A stretch of 64,000 bases of DNA from an uncultured Lacticaseibacillus sp. (GCA_934370925.1 CAKRNG010000003.1:45583-109582); one strand, 5' to 3'. Shown: positions 44,511 through 52,668, numbered from the stretch's first letter. The notes: a model not told the origin generated them from the sequence alone. Made by a program: numbers and translations.

Positions 44511-44544
44511 GCTGGCCTTTCGTGCAACTGTAAGGAGGTACATG

Positions 44545-45012
44545 ATGCTGGTTACTTATCCCGCACTGTTTTATTTTGACGATTCGGAAGACATTAAATT
44601 CTACGTACACTTTCCAGACTTTGAGAATTCTGCAACACAAGGCCGTGATATCACAGAAGCAATGCAAATGGCTTCGGATTGGCTCGGAACAATGCTTTCC
44701 TCGCTGATTGAGTCTGGCGAGGCATTACCAACACCCACGTTAATCAATACATTGTCGTTGGTTGATGATGATCCCTTTAAGGAAGACGTTGATTTTGAAC
44801 ATACGTATAATTTAGAGAGGTCGTTCGTGTCGATGGTCGCAGTGGATGTCAATCGTTATCTGAGCGATATGACGCCCATTAAGAAGACGCTAACGATTCC
44901 GAAATGGGCGGATACGGCCGGGAAAAAGCTGCGTCTCAACTTTTCGCAAACATTAACGGAGGCGATTGCAACAATTGTGGCGCGCCAAAAGTTAGTGGAC
45001 GTTGAAAGATAA
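44545..45012 (+). CDS. hicB: HicB-family antitoxin
   Basis: A 155-residue antitoxin. The N-terminal part is the partly degraded RNase-H-like HicB domain (YPALFYFDDSEDIKFYVHFPDFENSATQGRDITEAMQMASDWLG); the C-terminal part (TLTIPKWADTAGKKLRLNFSQTLTEAIATI) is a DNA-binding domain that should act on the promoter palindrome. ATG 44545 is chosen over 44542 because AGGAGG then lies six bases away. Neutralises HicA and represses the operon. Confidence 0.85.
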   Translation: MLVTYPALFYFDDSEDIKFYVHFPDFENSATQGRDITEAMQMASDWLGTMLSSLIESGEALPTPTLINTLSLVDDDPFKEDVDFEHTYNLERSFVSMVAVDVNRYLSDMTPIKKTLTIPKWADTAGKKLRLNFSQTLTEAIATIVARQKLVDVER

Positions 45013-45158
45013 TGGCTTTTATGAAGGCAAATGATTATAAAAAACCTTATGCATTGTGAATGCTATAGAAATTGTTGCATTCATAGGTACAAGGTGTTTT
45101 TAAAGCGTAAGTAAACGAAACCTGTTTAAATCTTTCTAAAATTGAATATACTGACGTC

Positions 45159-45206
45159 AATCGACTGGGCACAAAAAGCGAAGCTTTTTGCGCCCGGTCG
45201 ATTTTT
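45159..45206 (+). terminator. Strong terminator
   Basis: AATCGACTGGGCACAAAAAGC pairs almost fully (two wobble or mismatch pairs) with GCTTTTTGCGCCCGGTCGATT, then a T run. Stem of about 21 bp, longer than most. Confidence 0.75.
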
Positions 45207-45305
45207 CGTCGCACCCCAGAAAATGCAAAAACCGGCGAAAAAAGATCTAAAAATCTACGGACCCTGGACGCCTTTCTTCGTGTCCTCGACCTAGGCAACC
45301 GCTTA

Positions 45306-45320
45306 AACCCCGAACGTTCG
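45306..45320 (+). promoter_or_regulatory. Candidate PurR box
   Basis: ACCCCGAACGTTCG has the PurBox core CCGAAC and is itself a CGAACGTTCG palindrome, about 95 bp upstream of the purine permease. Purine permeases are PurR targets in related bacteria. Confidence 0.35.
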
Positions 45321-45414
45321 CGATTAACCACTCGACACCAATCGTTTTTCCGCTTGCACATCCCCCTCTATGCGCGTAAGCTAAACCTTAACTTTTCTAA
45401 AAACGGAGGATCTC

Positions 45415-46875
45415 ATGGCACAGTTCTTTGGACTTACGGATAACGGCACGACGGTACGACGCGAGGTGATTGCGGGGCTCACGACATTCTTTGCGATGTC
45501 CTACATCCTGTTTATCGCGCCGCAGACATTGGCGCTGACGGGGATGCCCTCACAGGCGGTCTTCCTCGCCACCATCATCGCCAGTGCGGTGGGGACGCTC
45601 ATCATGGGGCTGGTCGCCAACGTGCCGTACGCGCTCGCACCGGGGCTGGGCCTAAACGCGTTCTTCACGTACACCGTGGTCGCGGCGCTCGGCTTCTCCT
45701 GGCAGCAGGCCCTCGCGCTCGTGTTCCTGTGCGGGGTGATCAATATCCTGATTACGGTCACGAAGATTCGGAAGCTCATCATCACGGCGATTCCATAAGT
45801 GATGCAGCACGCAATCGGGGGCGGGATTGGGGTCTTCGTCGCGTATATCGGGTTGAAGAATGCCGGTTTCCTGCAGTTTACGTCTGAAGCGGCGGGCATC
45901 ACGAGCGTTAATGGCACCACCTTCAGCAGTGCCGCGACTTCGTTCAAGCACGGCATTACATCCGTCGTGACCAATGGCAGTAGCGTAACGCCCGCACTGA
46001 CCACCTTCACGAGTCCCGGTGCACTTGTGGCGCTCCTCGGCCTCATCCTCATGGTCATCTTGATTGTGAAGAAGGTGCCAGGCGCCGTCCTCATCGGGAT
46101 TGTGGCGACCACGCTCATCGGGATTCCGTTTGGCGTGACGAGTCTGCACGTGTCGAGTGCCAACTCCCTCGGCAACGCAATCAGCCAGCTGGGCACCACG
46201 TTCGGCGCGGCGTTCTCCGCGAAGGGCTTCGGCAGTCTCTTCACCACGCCACACCAGATTATGTTGTCCGTGATGTCGATTTTCGCCTTCAGCTTCTCGG
46301 ATATCTTCGACACGCTGGGCACGTTCATCGGGACGGGGCGGCGGACAGGAATCTTCTCGAACGAAGACCAGCAGAACATGGCGAAAGGGCACGGTTTCTC
46401 CTCCAAGATGGACAAGGCACTGTTCGCTGATGCCATCGCGACCGGTGTCGGCTCGATTTTCGGGACATCCAACATCACGGTCTTCGTCGAAAGTGCCGCG
46501 GGAATCGGTGCGGGCGGTCGCACCGGACTGACGGCGGTTGTCGTCGCCATCTGCTTCCTTTTATCCTCACTCCTATCCCCAATCATCGCGCTGGTGCCCA
46601 CCCAAGCGGTCGCGCCCGCGCTCATCATGGTCGGGATCATGATGATGTCGAGCTTCAAGGAAATCAACTGGAACGACCTATCCGAAGCGGTTCCCGCATT
46701 CATGGCATCCATCGTCATGGGCCTCGTGTACAACATCTCGTATGGCATCGCGGCCGGCTTCATCTTCTACTGCATCGTGAAAGTCGCCACGGGGAAGGCA
46801 AAGGACGTGCACCCGGTACTGGCAGTCGTGTCGGCCGGCTTCATCCTCAACTTTGTGATCATGGCGCTACTGTAG
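45415..46875 (+). pseudogene. NCS2-family purine (adenine/guanine/hypoxanthine) permease, in-frame stop
   Basis: Both halves are in one frame, split by TAA at 45796-45798 (TAIP-stop-VMQHAIGGGIGVFVAYIGLKNAG); relatives carry a charged or polar residue there. Apart from this, the 486-codon gene looks complete: RREVIAGLTTFFAMSYILF at the start, NVPYALAPGLGLNAFFTY in helix 3, SDIFDTLGTFIG and SAAGIGAGGRTGLTAV later. The second half could restart at GTG 45799 or ATG 45802, but without a ribosome binding site. Probably a recent loss of purine uptake, or a sequencing error. AGGAGG before the start is intact. Confidence 0.85.
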
Positions 46876-46909
46876 ACTTTTTGGCATGGTCGGCGAGAAA
46901 GTACCTCGC

Positions 46910-47034
46910 CGGACGCAACGTCGCGCCCCGGCGCTCCTTGCGTTTGTTACACGGGATGAGGTTTTGCAATTTACGCTCGAACGGGAAAACCCCTTGATAC
47001 AGAAAACATCGGCTAAGTGCGCCGATGTTTTTTT
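46910..47034. repeat. Diverged relative of the 194-bp unit, ending in a terminator
   Basis: CGGCGCTCCTTGCGTTT, then CTCGAACGGGAAAACC and a hairpin (ACATCGGC/GCCGATGT at 47006-47030) match the order and wording of blocks in the 5.5-6.0 kb tandem unit. Here the hairpin is followed by seven T and works as a terminator of the purine permease. Confidence 0.55.
47003..47034 (+). terminator. Terminator downstream of the purine permease
   Basis: AAAACATCGGC pairs with GCCGATGTTTT around TAAGTGC; T run follows. Confidence 0.75.
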
Positions 47035-47133
47035 GTGCCAATCAAGCTTGATGTGTTGATTATACCCATTACGCGTGTATAATTTGAGGTGACTTAGTAG
47101 TGCCGAATTTTGTACATGAGGGAGGAACTGCGC

Positions 47134-47430
47134 GTGACGGACAAAATACCAACACCGAAGATTAGCGAGATTTTGAAGGAAGAATTCATGGTGCCGTTCA
47201 ACTTGTCGGCGTACGCACTCGCCAAGGCCATTGGCGTTCCAACTTCACGAATTCAGGACCTCCTGCACGACAGGCGTCAGGTAACGGTGGATACGTCCGT
47301 ACGCTTGGGCCGCTTCTTTGGCGTATCAGATAAGTATTTCCTCAACTTGCAGAACGACATTGATTTACGGAATGCTGAGGCAGTGCATGGTAGGGAATAT
47401 CGGGCGATTCAGGAATATCAGATGGGGTAA
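47134..47430 (+). CDS. HigA-family Xre regulator (orphan antitoxin)
   Basis: A 98-residue protein of the HigA/VapI type: PKISEILKEEFMVPFNLSAYALAKAIGVPTSRIQDLLHDRRQVTVDTSVRLGRFFGVSDKYFLNLQNDIDL is a near-complete family pattern. No HigB-type toxin gene lies on either side, so it is either a stand-alone regulator or a leftover antitoxin. GTG 47134 is used (AGGGAGG eight bases upstream) rather than the ATG at 47116, which lies within that ribosome binding site. A glutathione peroxidase gene follows in the same direction after about 100 bp. Confidence 0.8.
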   Translation: MTDKIPTPKISEILKEEFMVPFNLSAYALAKAIGVPTSRIQDLLHDRRQVTVDTSVRLGRFFGVSDKYFLNLQNDIDLRNAEAVHGREYRAIQEYQMG

Positions 47431-47532
47431 AACGTACTGATGATGGATTGTCCATTGAACTGAATATTCCCCAAAAAGGTCACCAGTATATAATAGAAGG
47501 TAACAACAGACAACAACAGGGAGGACAAGCAA

Positions 47533-48006
47533 ATGACAATCTATGATTATGATGCGACGTTGGCGAACGGGGACACCTATTCGCTTAGTAAGTACCGTGG
47601 TCGGCCGCTGGTAATTGTGAATACGGCGACCAAGTGTGGGTTTGCGCCGCAGTTTGAGGCATTGGAAAAGCTGTATCAGACGTACAAGAATCAGGGACTC
47701 GTCGTTCTTGGCTTCCCGTCTGACCAGTTCAAGCAGGAACTCGCGAATGGCGCGGCCGCGGAAGAGGCGTGCCGGATGACGTACGGCGTGAGCTTCCCGA
47801 TGCACGCTATGGCGCGGGTGAATGGTGAGGACGAGCTGCCACTCTTCACAGCACTCAAAGCGGCAGCACCCGGTACTCTGGGGAAAGCCATCAAGTGGAA
47901 CTTCACCAAGTTTCTGGTGGACCGTAACGGCAACGTGGTGGATCGGTTCGCGCCCAAGACGGATCCGATGAAGATGGTACCGGCGATTGAGCGGGTATTG
48001 AAGTAA
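47533..48006 (+). CDS. Glutathione-peroxidase family thiol peroxidase
   Basis: A 157-residue thioredoxin-fold peroxidase that reduces hydroperoxides. The peroxidatic Cys is in NTATKCGFAPQ (residue about 37); the Gln of the catalytic tetrad is in GFPSDQF and Trp-Asn in KWNFTKFLVDRNG. The usual GFPCNQF has Ser in place of Cys here, and the only other Cys (EEACRMTYG) is at an unusual place, so the resolving step may differ. GGGAGGA precedes the ATG. Bacterial members generally use thioredoxin rather than glutathione. Own terminator. Confidence 0.87.
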   Translation: MTIYDYDATLANGDTYSLSKYRGRPLVIVNTATKCGFAPQFEALEKLYQTYKNQGLVVLGFPSDQFKQELANGAAAEEACRMTYGVSFPMHAMARVNGEDELPLFTALKAAAPGTLGKAIKWNFTKFLVDRNGNVVDRFAPKTDPMKMVPAIERVLK

Positions 48007-48009
48007 ACG

Positions 48010-48050
48010 AAAAAAATGGTCCATCGAAAAAAGTCGATGGACCATTTTTT
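48010..48050. terminator. Terminator of the peroxidase gene
   Basis: AAAAAATGGTCCATCG pairs with CGATGGACCATTTTTT; symmetrical, so active both ways. Confidence 0.85.
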
Positions 48051-48066
48051 GATGATGAATTGCGAA

Positions 48067-48228
48067 GAGGCTGCGCCAGAAGACGGTTTGGCCCCGGTAT
48101 ACAAAGCAGGCCCGGTGGAAATCCCGAACTTAGGATTTCTACCGGGCCTGCTTTGTATGTTAGGGGGCAGTCTTCTGGTGCGCGACTGGATGTAACGTTC
48201 GTGTGCTTTAGACTTATGGCGCAGCCTC
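48067..48228. repeat. 162-bp palindromic element R1, copy C (best preserved)
   Basis: Perfect 12-bp terminal inverted repeats: GAGGCTGCGCCA (48067-48078) and TGGCGCAGCCTC (48217-48228). Next to the left end AGAAGAC pairs with GTCTTCT at the far side of a long central hairpin (AAGCAGGCCCGGT/ACCGGGCCTGCTT). No reading frame of note. It lies between convergent genes. Confidence 0.85.
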
Positions 48229-48242
48229 TTTTACGTCTCCCT

Positions 48243-48872
48243 TCAATCACGGTTTGCGATGTCGCGTGCGTCGAAGGTGTCTGTGTATGGCCGGTGGTAG
48301 ATGGCTTCGTAAGCGGCGCGGCGCTGGGCGTCGTCGGCCGCTTGCAACGCGCGGCTGGCTTCACGGCAGGGTAATTGTGGGTCTGGGTACAAGGTCTCCA
48401 GGATGTGCACAACGTACGGTCCGTCATCGGGAATCTCGACGAAGAGACTGATGATGGGCACGTTGAAGCGTGCGGCGTAGTAGTAGGCACCACGTTGTCC
48501 GGGACGGGGTTTGCGGTAGTTGTACCACAGCTCCTGTTCGGGATAGATGAGGACGGGTCCCTGGTTGAGGCGGTTCGCCATGAGTTCTGGGAAAACGCGG
48601 CCGGCATAAGCGCGGTCGTTTGCGATTGGCACCGTGTCGGCGTTGCGCATGAGCCAGCCGAGACTCCCCGTCATGGCGAAGTTGGTGAGCTGGCTGACGA
48701 TGAAGAGGCGGTGGATCCCCAATGCCTTCCGCACCGCCAGATTCTCGAGCGGGTGGAAGTGGTTGCTGGTGACGATACCGCGTTCATCAGTTGCATGGAC
48801 TTGGAGTGATTGCAGGCTGGCTGCAAGAACTGGAGCGTATTGGTCATCGACACAGTAGAAGATTGGAATCAT
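48243..48872 (-). CDS. PlsC-like acyltransferase with a GT8-derived N-terminus
   Basis: A 209-residue protein in two unlike parts. Residues 1-28 (MIPIFYCVDDQYAPVLAAS, then LQSL) match the start of GT8 glycosyltransferases. From about 32 on it matches lysophospholipid acyltransferases of lactobacilli: SNHFHPLENLAVRKALG, YPEQELWYNYRKPRPGQRGAYYYAA, and the tail AAYEAIYHRPYTDTFDARDIA. The acyltransferase lacks its usual first ~60 residues. Most likely a deletion fused two neighbouring genes. ATG 48872 with AAAGGA upstream is the GT8 start. Whether it is active is doubtful: the HX4D motif reads HFHPLE. Confidence 0.65.
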   Translation of the reverse strand: MIPIFYCVDDQYAPVLAASLQSLQVHATDERGIVTSNHFHPLENLAVRKALGIHRLFIVSQLTNFAMTGSLGWLMRNADTVPIANDRAYAGRVFPELMANRLNQGPVLIYPEQELWYNYRKPRPGQRGAYYYAARFNVPIISLFVEIPDDGPYVVHILETLYPDPQLPCREASRALQAADDAQRRAAYEAIYHRPYTDTFDARDIANRD

Positions 48873-48877
48873 TAATG

Positions 48878-49047
48878 TCATCCTTTCATAATTGGGGCAA
48901 GACGTACATAGTCCCAGAGCAAATCATCGTAAGCGTGCAGGTGCAACTCGTGGTGCATCGCGGTAATCTGCCAAGGTTTGACGGTCAGGGTGTGCACCCA
49001 CGGGAACAGCCGGAAAACTGTTACTTTGTCTTGAAGTGCCAGGCTTA
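48878..49047 (-). pseudogene. Remnant of a GT8 glycosyltransferase (C-terminal end)
   Basis: Read on the - strand, about 55 codons (LALQDKVTVFRLFPWV, TLTVKPWQITAMHHELHLHAYDDLLWDYVRLAPIMKG, stop at 48878) look like the C-terminal end of a GT8 protein. Its upstream part is cut off by the R2 hairpin at 49048-49071. It directly precedes the GT8-derived start of the acyltransferase gene, so two GT8 genes once stood in tandem here. Confidence 0.5.
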
Positions 49048-49071
49048 TCATTAGCGGCTGGGCGCTAATGA
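49048..49071. repeat. REP-like hairpin (family R2)
   Basis: TCATTAGCG and CGCTAATGA around GCTGGG. Marks the break point of the GT8 remnant. Confidence 0.6.
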
Positions 49072-49220
49072 CCGGGTTGCACTTGAGCGTAACTATTATG
49101 TGGGCGAATGATGTCTATTGTTTAGCCTGAAATCGGACTTTGGTTCCATGTTATGCAATCTTTGAGTATATATAGTTGTGGTAGTGACAAAATGATTTTA
49201 TTCGAATGGGGGATTAGCAG

Positions 49221-49574
49221 ATGAAGCGAGCCAAATTGATTGTCGGAGTTATTCAAATTGTTGTAGGTGTTTTAGCACTTTTCTACGCGGGTATTGCTGG
49301 AATAGCTAGTTATGCCTTTAGTACCAGTACATATGCCGGTGTATACGGGGTTATTATTGGCTTGATGTTTGTCTTAACCGGAATTATCTATATTCGTACA
49401 CGTCAAAGTAACGATTTGACTATGGATCTTTTTACGGTTGGATTGACGATTATTGCATTAGCGATAACAATTTTTGCGAATGTTTTTCAGGTCTTATTTG
49501 TTTGGAGTTGTGTGGCGACAGGTGTTAGCGTTGCGTTCTACTTTTGGCATAGATTCGGGCGTGTGGCGCGTTAA
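49221..49574 (+). CDS. Small membrane protein, four predicted helices
   Basis: A 117-residue protein with four hydrophobic segments (about 6-30, 38-58, 66-88 and 90-108) and a positively charged start and end. No family recognised. It has a GGGGGA ribosome binding site and its own terminator, so it is a real transcription unit. Lower G+C than the nearby genes. Confidence 0.6.
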   Translation: MKRAKLIVGVIQIVVGVLALFYAGIAGIASYAFSTSTYAGVYGVIIGLMFVLTGIIYIRTRQSNDLTMDLFTVGLTIIALAITIFANVFQVLFVWSCVATGVSVAFYFWHRFGRVAR

Positions 49575-49593
49575 CTGATTAGCTAATGAACAT

Positions 49594-49632
49594 AAAAAGG
49601 ATCATCGATTTGAAATGTCGGTGATCCTTTTC
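49594..49632. terminator. Terminator after the small membrane protein
   Basis: AAAAAGGATCA pairs with TGATCCTTTT with a partly paired loop. Also suits the leftward ktrA gene. Confidence 0.65.
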
Positions 49633-49772
49633 TGTAATGGTTGTGGACAGCAATATCAAGCGATAAAGTGAGTGAAGCAAGAGGCACAAATGTTGACCCA
49701 AATTTTTCCGGTCCTGGGAAAAATTTCTGCGTTTCTTTTGCATTTAAAAATCAAACCTACATCACATCACCA

Positions 49773-50402
49773 TTACTCGTTGTCCAAAGTGAGGAGGACG
49801 TCATCTTCCCGCAACGTTTCGTCTGTTCGTACTGGAATCGACGTTTTCCCATCGCGAATCATGCCGATAATCGAAATGTTCGCTGTCCGCCGCACATCCG
49901 CGTCCGTCAGCGTTTTGCCCACCCATTCAGGTTCCGGATGGCGTTCGGTGATGCTGATGCCGTCGACCGCGTTGAAGACGTCGAGAATGCTGGGGTTGAG
50001 GAGGCTGCGGGCAACTTTTGCGCCCATCTCGACTTCTGGCAGGACGACGCGATCGGCCCCGACGCGCTTCAGGATTTCGGCTTGGCGGTCCGTGAGTGCT
50101 TTGACCACGACGCGCTTGCATCCGAGCTCCTTTGCTGACAGCGTGGCCATCACGGCAGTCTCAAACTGTTCACCCATCGCAAAAACCACGACGTCAAAGT
50201 GGTTCACTTCCACACGCTTCAGGAATTCTTCGTCGCTCGCATCTCCCGCAACGGCTTGGTCGACAATGTCCGAGATTTCTTCCACCCGCGCGACGTTCTT
50301 GTCGCACGCGAGGATTTCGACGTCATGCGTGGACAGGTGCGTGACGATGCTGGTGCCAAAGCGACCGAGTCCGAAGATGGCGAATGATTTTGGTTCTGCC
50401 AT
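49773..50402 (-). CDS. ktrA: Potassium uptake regulatory subunit KtrA/TrkA
   Basis: A 209-residue RCK protein that sits as a ring under the KtrB channel and gates it. N-terminal Rossmann domain with GLGRFG (11-16) and the acidic end of the second strand (LACDKN), and a C-terminal RCK_C domain (about 135-209). Encoded behind ktrB in the same direction with 24 bp between them. ATP/ADP and c-di-AMP are the known ligands of this family. Confidence 0.9.
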   Translation of the reverse strand: MAEPKSFAIFGLGRFGTSIVTHLSTHDVEILACDKNVARVEEISDIVDQAVAGDASDEEFLKRVEVNHFDVVVFAMGEQFETAVMATLSAKELGCKRVVVKALTDRQAEILKRVGADRVVLPEVEMGAKVARSLLNPSILDVFNAVDGISITERHPEPEWVGKTLTDADVRRTANISIIGMIRDGKTSIPVRTDETLREDDVLLTLDNE

Positions 50403-50426
50403 AATTAATCCATCCTTTCAGGGGCG

Positions 50427-51812
50427 TTACCCCACAATCAGGTTCTCTTCTGGGTATTCCACGAGGTGCTGGTGCGCGTCAATCCGAATGTTCAGGGCAA
50501 CCGCGATGGTGAGCGGCGATAGGCGACCGATGAACATGCAGGCGGTGATGATAAGTTTGCCCAGAACGGAGAGGTGCGGCGTCATGCCCGTGGTGAGGCC
50601 CCCGGTGCCGACCGCGCTGCAGGCCTCGAAGATGAGGTCGAGGACGGTCGGGTGGAAGGCGTTGTGCGCTTCGGTGAAGTAGAGGGCGAAGACGGCCAGA
50701 CACGTGATGCCGACCATCATGGCGACGATTGCCAGGGCTTTTTGGAGTAAGGAAACAGGGAGACGCCGGCCGGATACAACGAGTTGCGTACGCCCGTGGA
50801 CAGCCGAGTTCACGGCGATAATGATGATGGCCAACGTAATCGTCTTGATTCCCCCCGTGGTCCCAGCGGGCGAGCCCCCGATGAGCATGAGCGCACTGGC
50901 GATGAGCTCGGACAAATCCGTCAGGGCGTTCTGGTCGATGGTCACGAACCCGGCCGTTCGGAGCGTGACGGACTCGAACGCCGCGCTGAACCATTTTTGT
51001 GGCGAGGTGAAGTGTCCGAATGTTTGTGGATTACCCCACTCAACGGCGGCAAACGCGAGCGTCCCGAACAGGAACAGGCCGAGGCTGACCTTCAAGACCA
51101 GTTTGGTTTGGAGCGATAGGTGCCGTGTACGTTTGCGGAAGCGCCCGTGATGCAGGATGAACTGGCGCAATTCATGCAGCACGGCGAACCCGAAGCCCCC
51201 GAGCGTGATGAGCACCATGAGGACGAGCTGGATGTAATCGTTGTGCACGAAGGCGGTGAATGAATTCCCGCCGATGATGTCGAATCCCGCGTTACAGAAG
51301 GCCGAGACCGCGTGGAAGATACCGTACCAGATGGCTTGGCCCACCGTGTAGCCTTGGTGGGCAGTTAAGAAGCCAATGGTGAGGGCGATTGCGCCAACCG
51401 CTTCAATGGCAAACGTGTAACGCAGAACTCGCTGCACCAGCTTCGTCATGCCAAACAGACTATTCTGGTTGAACATGGCCTGAATGTTAATCCGCTGGCG
51501 AAGCGTAATGCGACGTTTAAAGACAAGTAGCGTTCCCGTGACGATGGTGATGAACCCAATCCCGCCCAACTGAATGAGCGCGAGGATGACAAGCTGTCCG
51601 AACAGTGTCCACTGCGTCATCGTATTCACCACCGTCAGCCCCGTCACACAGTTTGCACTTGTCGCCGTGAACAGCGCGTTCAGCCACCCAACGCTCTGCC
51701 CCGACTGACTCGCTTGTGGCAACACCAACAGGCACGTGCCAACCGAAATCATCGCGGCAAAACTCATCAGAATTGCTTGTGGCGCTGCTAGATGTTTATT
51801 TCTTGGATGCAT
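50427..51812 (-). CDS. ktrB: Potassium uptake channel subunit KtrB/TrkH
   Basis: A 461-residue membrane protein with the four pore-loop repeats of the TrkH/KtrB family: NCVTGLTVVNT, SAFCNAGFDIIG, TLRTAGFVTIDQ and SAVGTGGLTTGM each carry the selectivity-filter Gly region. Works as a dimer with the KtrA ring for sodium-dependent potassium uptake. First gene of ktrB-ktrA. The N-terminus (MHPRNKHLAAPQAILMSFAAM) starts near the first helix, as expected. Confidence 0.92.
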   Translation of the reverse strand: MHPRNKHLAAPQAILMSFAAMISVGTCLLVLPQASQSGQSVGWLNALFTATSANCVTGLTVVNTMTQWTLFGQLVILALIQLGGIGFITIVTGTLLVFKRRITLRQRINIQAMFNQNSLFGMTKLVQRVLRYTFAIEAVGAIALTIGFLTAHQGYTVGQAIWYGIFHAVSAFCNAGFDIIGGNSFTAFVHNDYIQLVLMVLITLGGFGFAVLHELRQFILHHGRFRKRTRHLSLQTKLVLKVSLGLFLFGTLAFAAVEWGNPQTFGHFTSPQKWFSAAFESVTLRTAGFVTIDQNALTDLSELIASALMLIGGSPAGTTGGIKTITLAIIIIAVNSAVHGRTQLVVSGRRLPVSLLQKALAIVAMMVGITCLAVFALYFTEAHNAFHPTVLDLIFEACSAVGTGGLTTGMTPHLSVLGKLIITACMFIGRLSPLTIAVALNIRIDAHQHLVEYPEENLIVG

Positions 51813-51881
51813 GCCCGTTCCTCACTTTTCCCTCGTCTTACTTCTAGCTTATCGAATTGGGGGTGGGAATGCTAGGGGGTG

Positions 51882-52034
51882 CCCTCGCTTCGCATCGGGG
51901 GCGCTGCGGACGTTGGTTTAGTGGCTACCGTTGATCGGCCCGCCTCGGTTATCGTTGATCATCTCACCGATACTTGCCCACCTGTATTCTGACTCGGTGG
52001 ACACGCTGCTCATTGCGGGTGCCCCGCAATGAGT
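51882..52034. repeat. 153-bp inverted repeat, left arm
   Basis: About 90% identical to the reverse complement of 52669-52821, starting CCCTCGCTTCGCATCGG at the outside and ending in the CTCATTGCGG/CCGCAATGAG-type hairpin (R3) at the inside. Not coding in a recognisable way. Confidence 0.75.
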
Positions 52035-52100
52035 TGTTGCCCTCGCTTCGCATCAGGCATTTTAGTGAGACTAAAAAGGCACCCCTGAAATTCTTCAGGC

Positions 52101-52298
52101 GTGCGTGTGTTGGCGGTGGCAGGCACCCCCGGCCCCATCTATCGGTGGTATTTCGGCAACCCCGTAACGCGGATGTTGAAGCGGGGCGTGTTCGCCAAGA
52201 TGGGGATGCATGACTTCAAGCTTGCATGGTTTAACGCCGAAGACCAAAGCGCCACCAAACGCACCGCGAAGTTAGCGGCGGTGGGGAAGGCGCTGTAA
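52101..52298 (+). pseudogene. C-terminal remnant of a flavodoxin-fold NAD(P)H oxidoreductase
   Basis: A 65-codon open frame (RMLKRGVFAKMGMHDFKLAWFNAEDQSATKR then GKAL) resembles the end of NAD(P)H dehydrogenase (quinone)/MdaB-like proteins. It has no start region, no ribosome binding site and no flavin-binding part, so it is a leftover. Confidence 0.5.
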
Positions 52299-52329
52299 GT
52301 GTGAGGTGTTTCACCTTGGTGGACAGACA

Positions 52330-52492
52330 GGGGGTGCGCCATAAGTCCAAAGCACACGAACGTTACATCCAGTCGCGCGCCAGAAGACTGTCCCCCTCAC
52401 ATACAAGGTAGGCCCGACAGAAATCCTAAGTTCGGGATTTCCGCCGGGCCTGCCTTGTATACCGGGGCCAAACCGTCTTCTGGCGCAGCCTC
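52330..52492. repeat. 162-bp palindromic element R1, copy D (inverted orientation)
   Basis: From GGGGGTGCGCCA to TGGCGCAGCCTC with the central hairpin intact except for a few changes in one arm (GGTAGGCCCGAC). It sits inside the 153-bp inverted repeat structure. Confidence 0.8.
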
Positions 52493-52668
52493 GTCAGGTT
52501 CTCCCGATTAGTTTGGCTAGATGAACATGGATTTAACCGTGCGTTTGGATCACAAGATGCGACTTTTCCCACGACATAAGCGATTGATGTGGTTTTGGGG
52601 ATTTGGGCAGCGTTATCAACCGATTAAACTAAGCGAAATCGGGCGAAGGTGCGGACGACTAGCCCTTT

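Larger units (their letters stand above)
45013..45414. other. Intergenic region with terminator and candidate PurR site
   Basis: No gene. The terminator at 45159-45206 is far from hicB; a PurR-like CCGAAC core lies at 45310-45315. No purine riboswitch core was found. Confidence 0.5.

Noticed and set aside
45207-45414. Purine riboswitch upstream of the purine permease
   Set aside because: The conserved three-way junction and loop motifs could not be found; only a PurR-like core is present.
45501-46763. 420-codon antisense frame over the purine permease
   Set aside because: Exact complement of conserved permease sequence; composition (rich in Ser, Pro, Ala, Thr) reflects reversed hydrophobic codons.
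47035-47133. HigB toxin gene upstream of higA
   Set aside because: Only about 100 bp of promoter-like DNA; no frame long enough on either strand.
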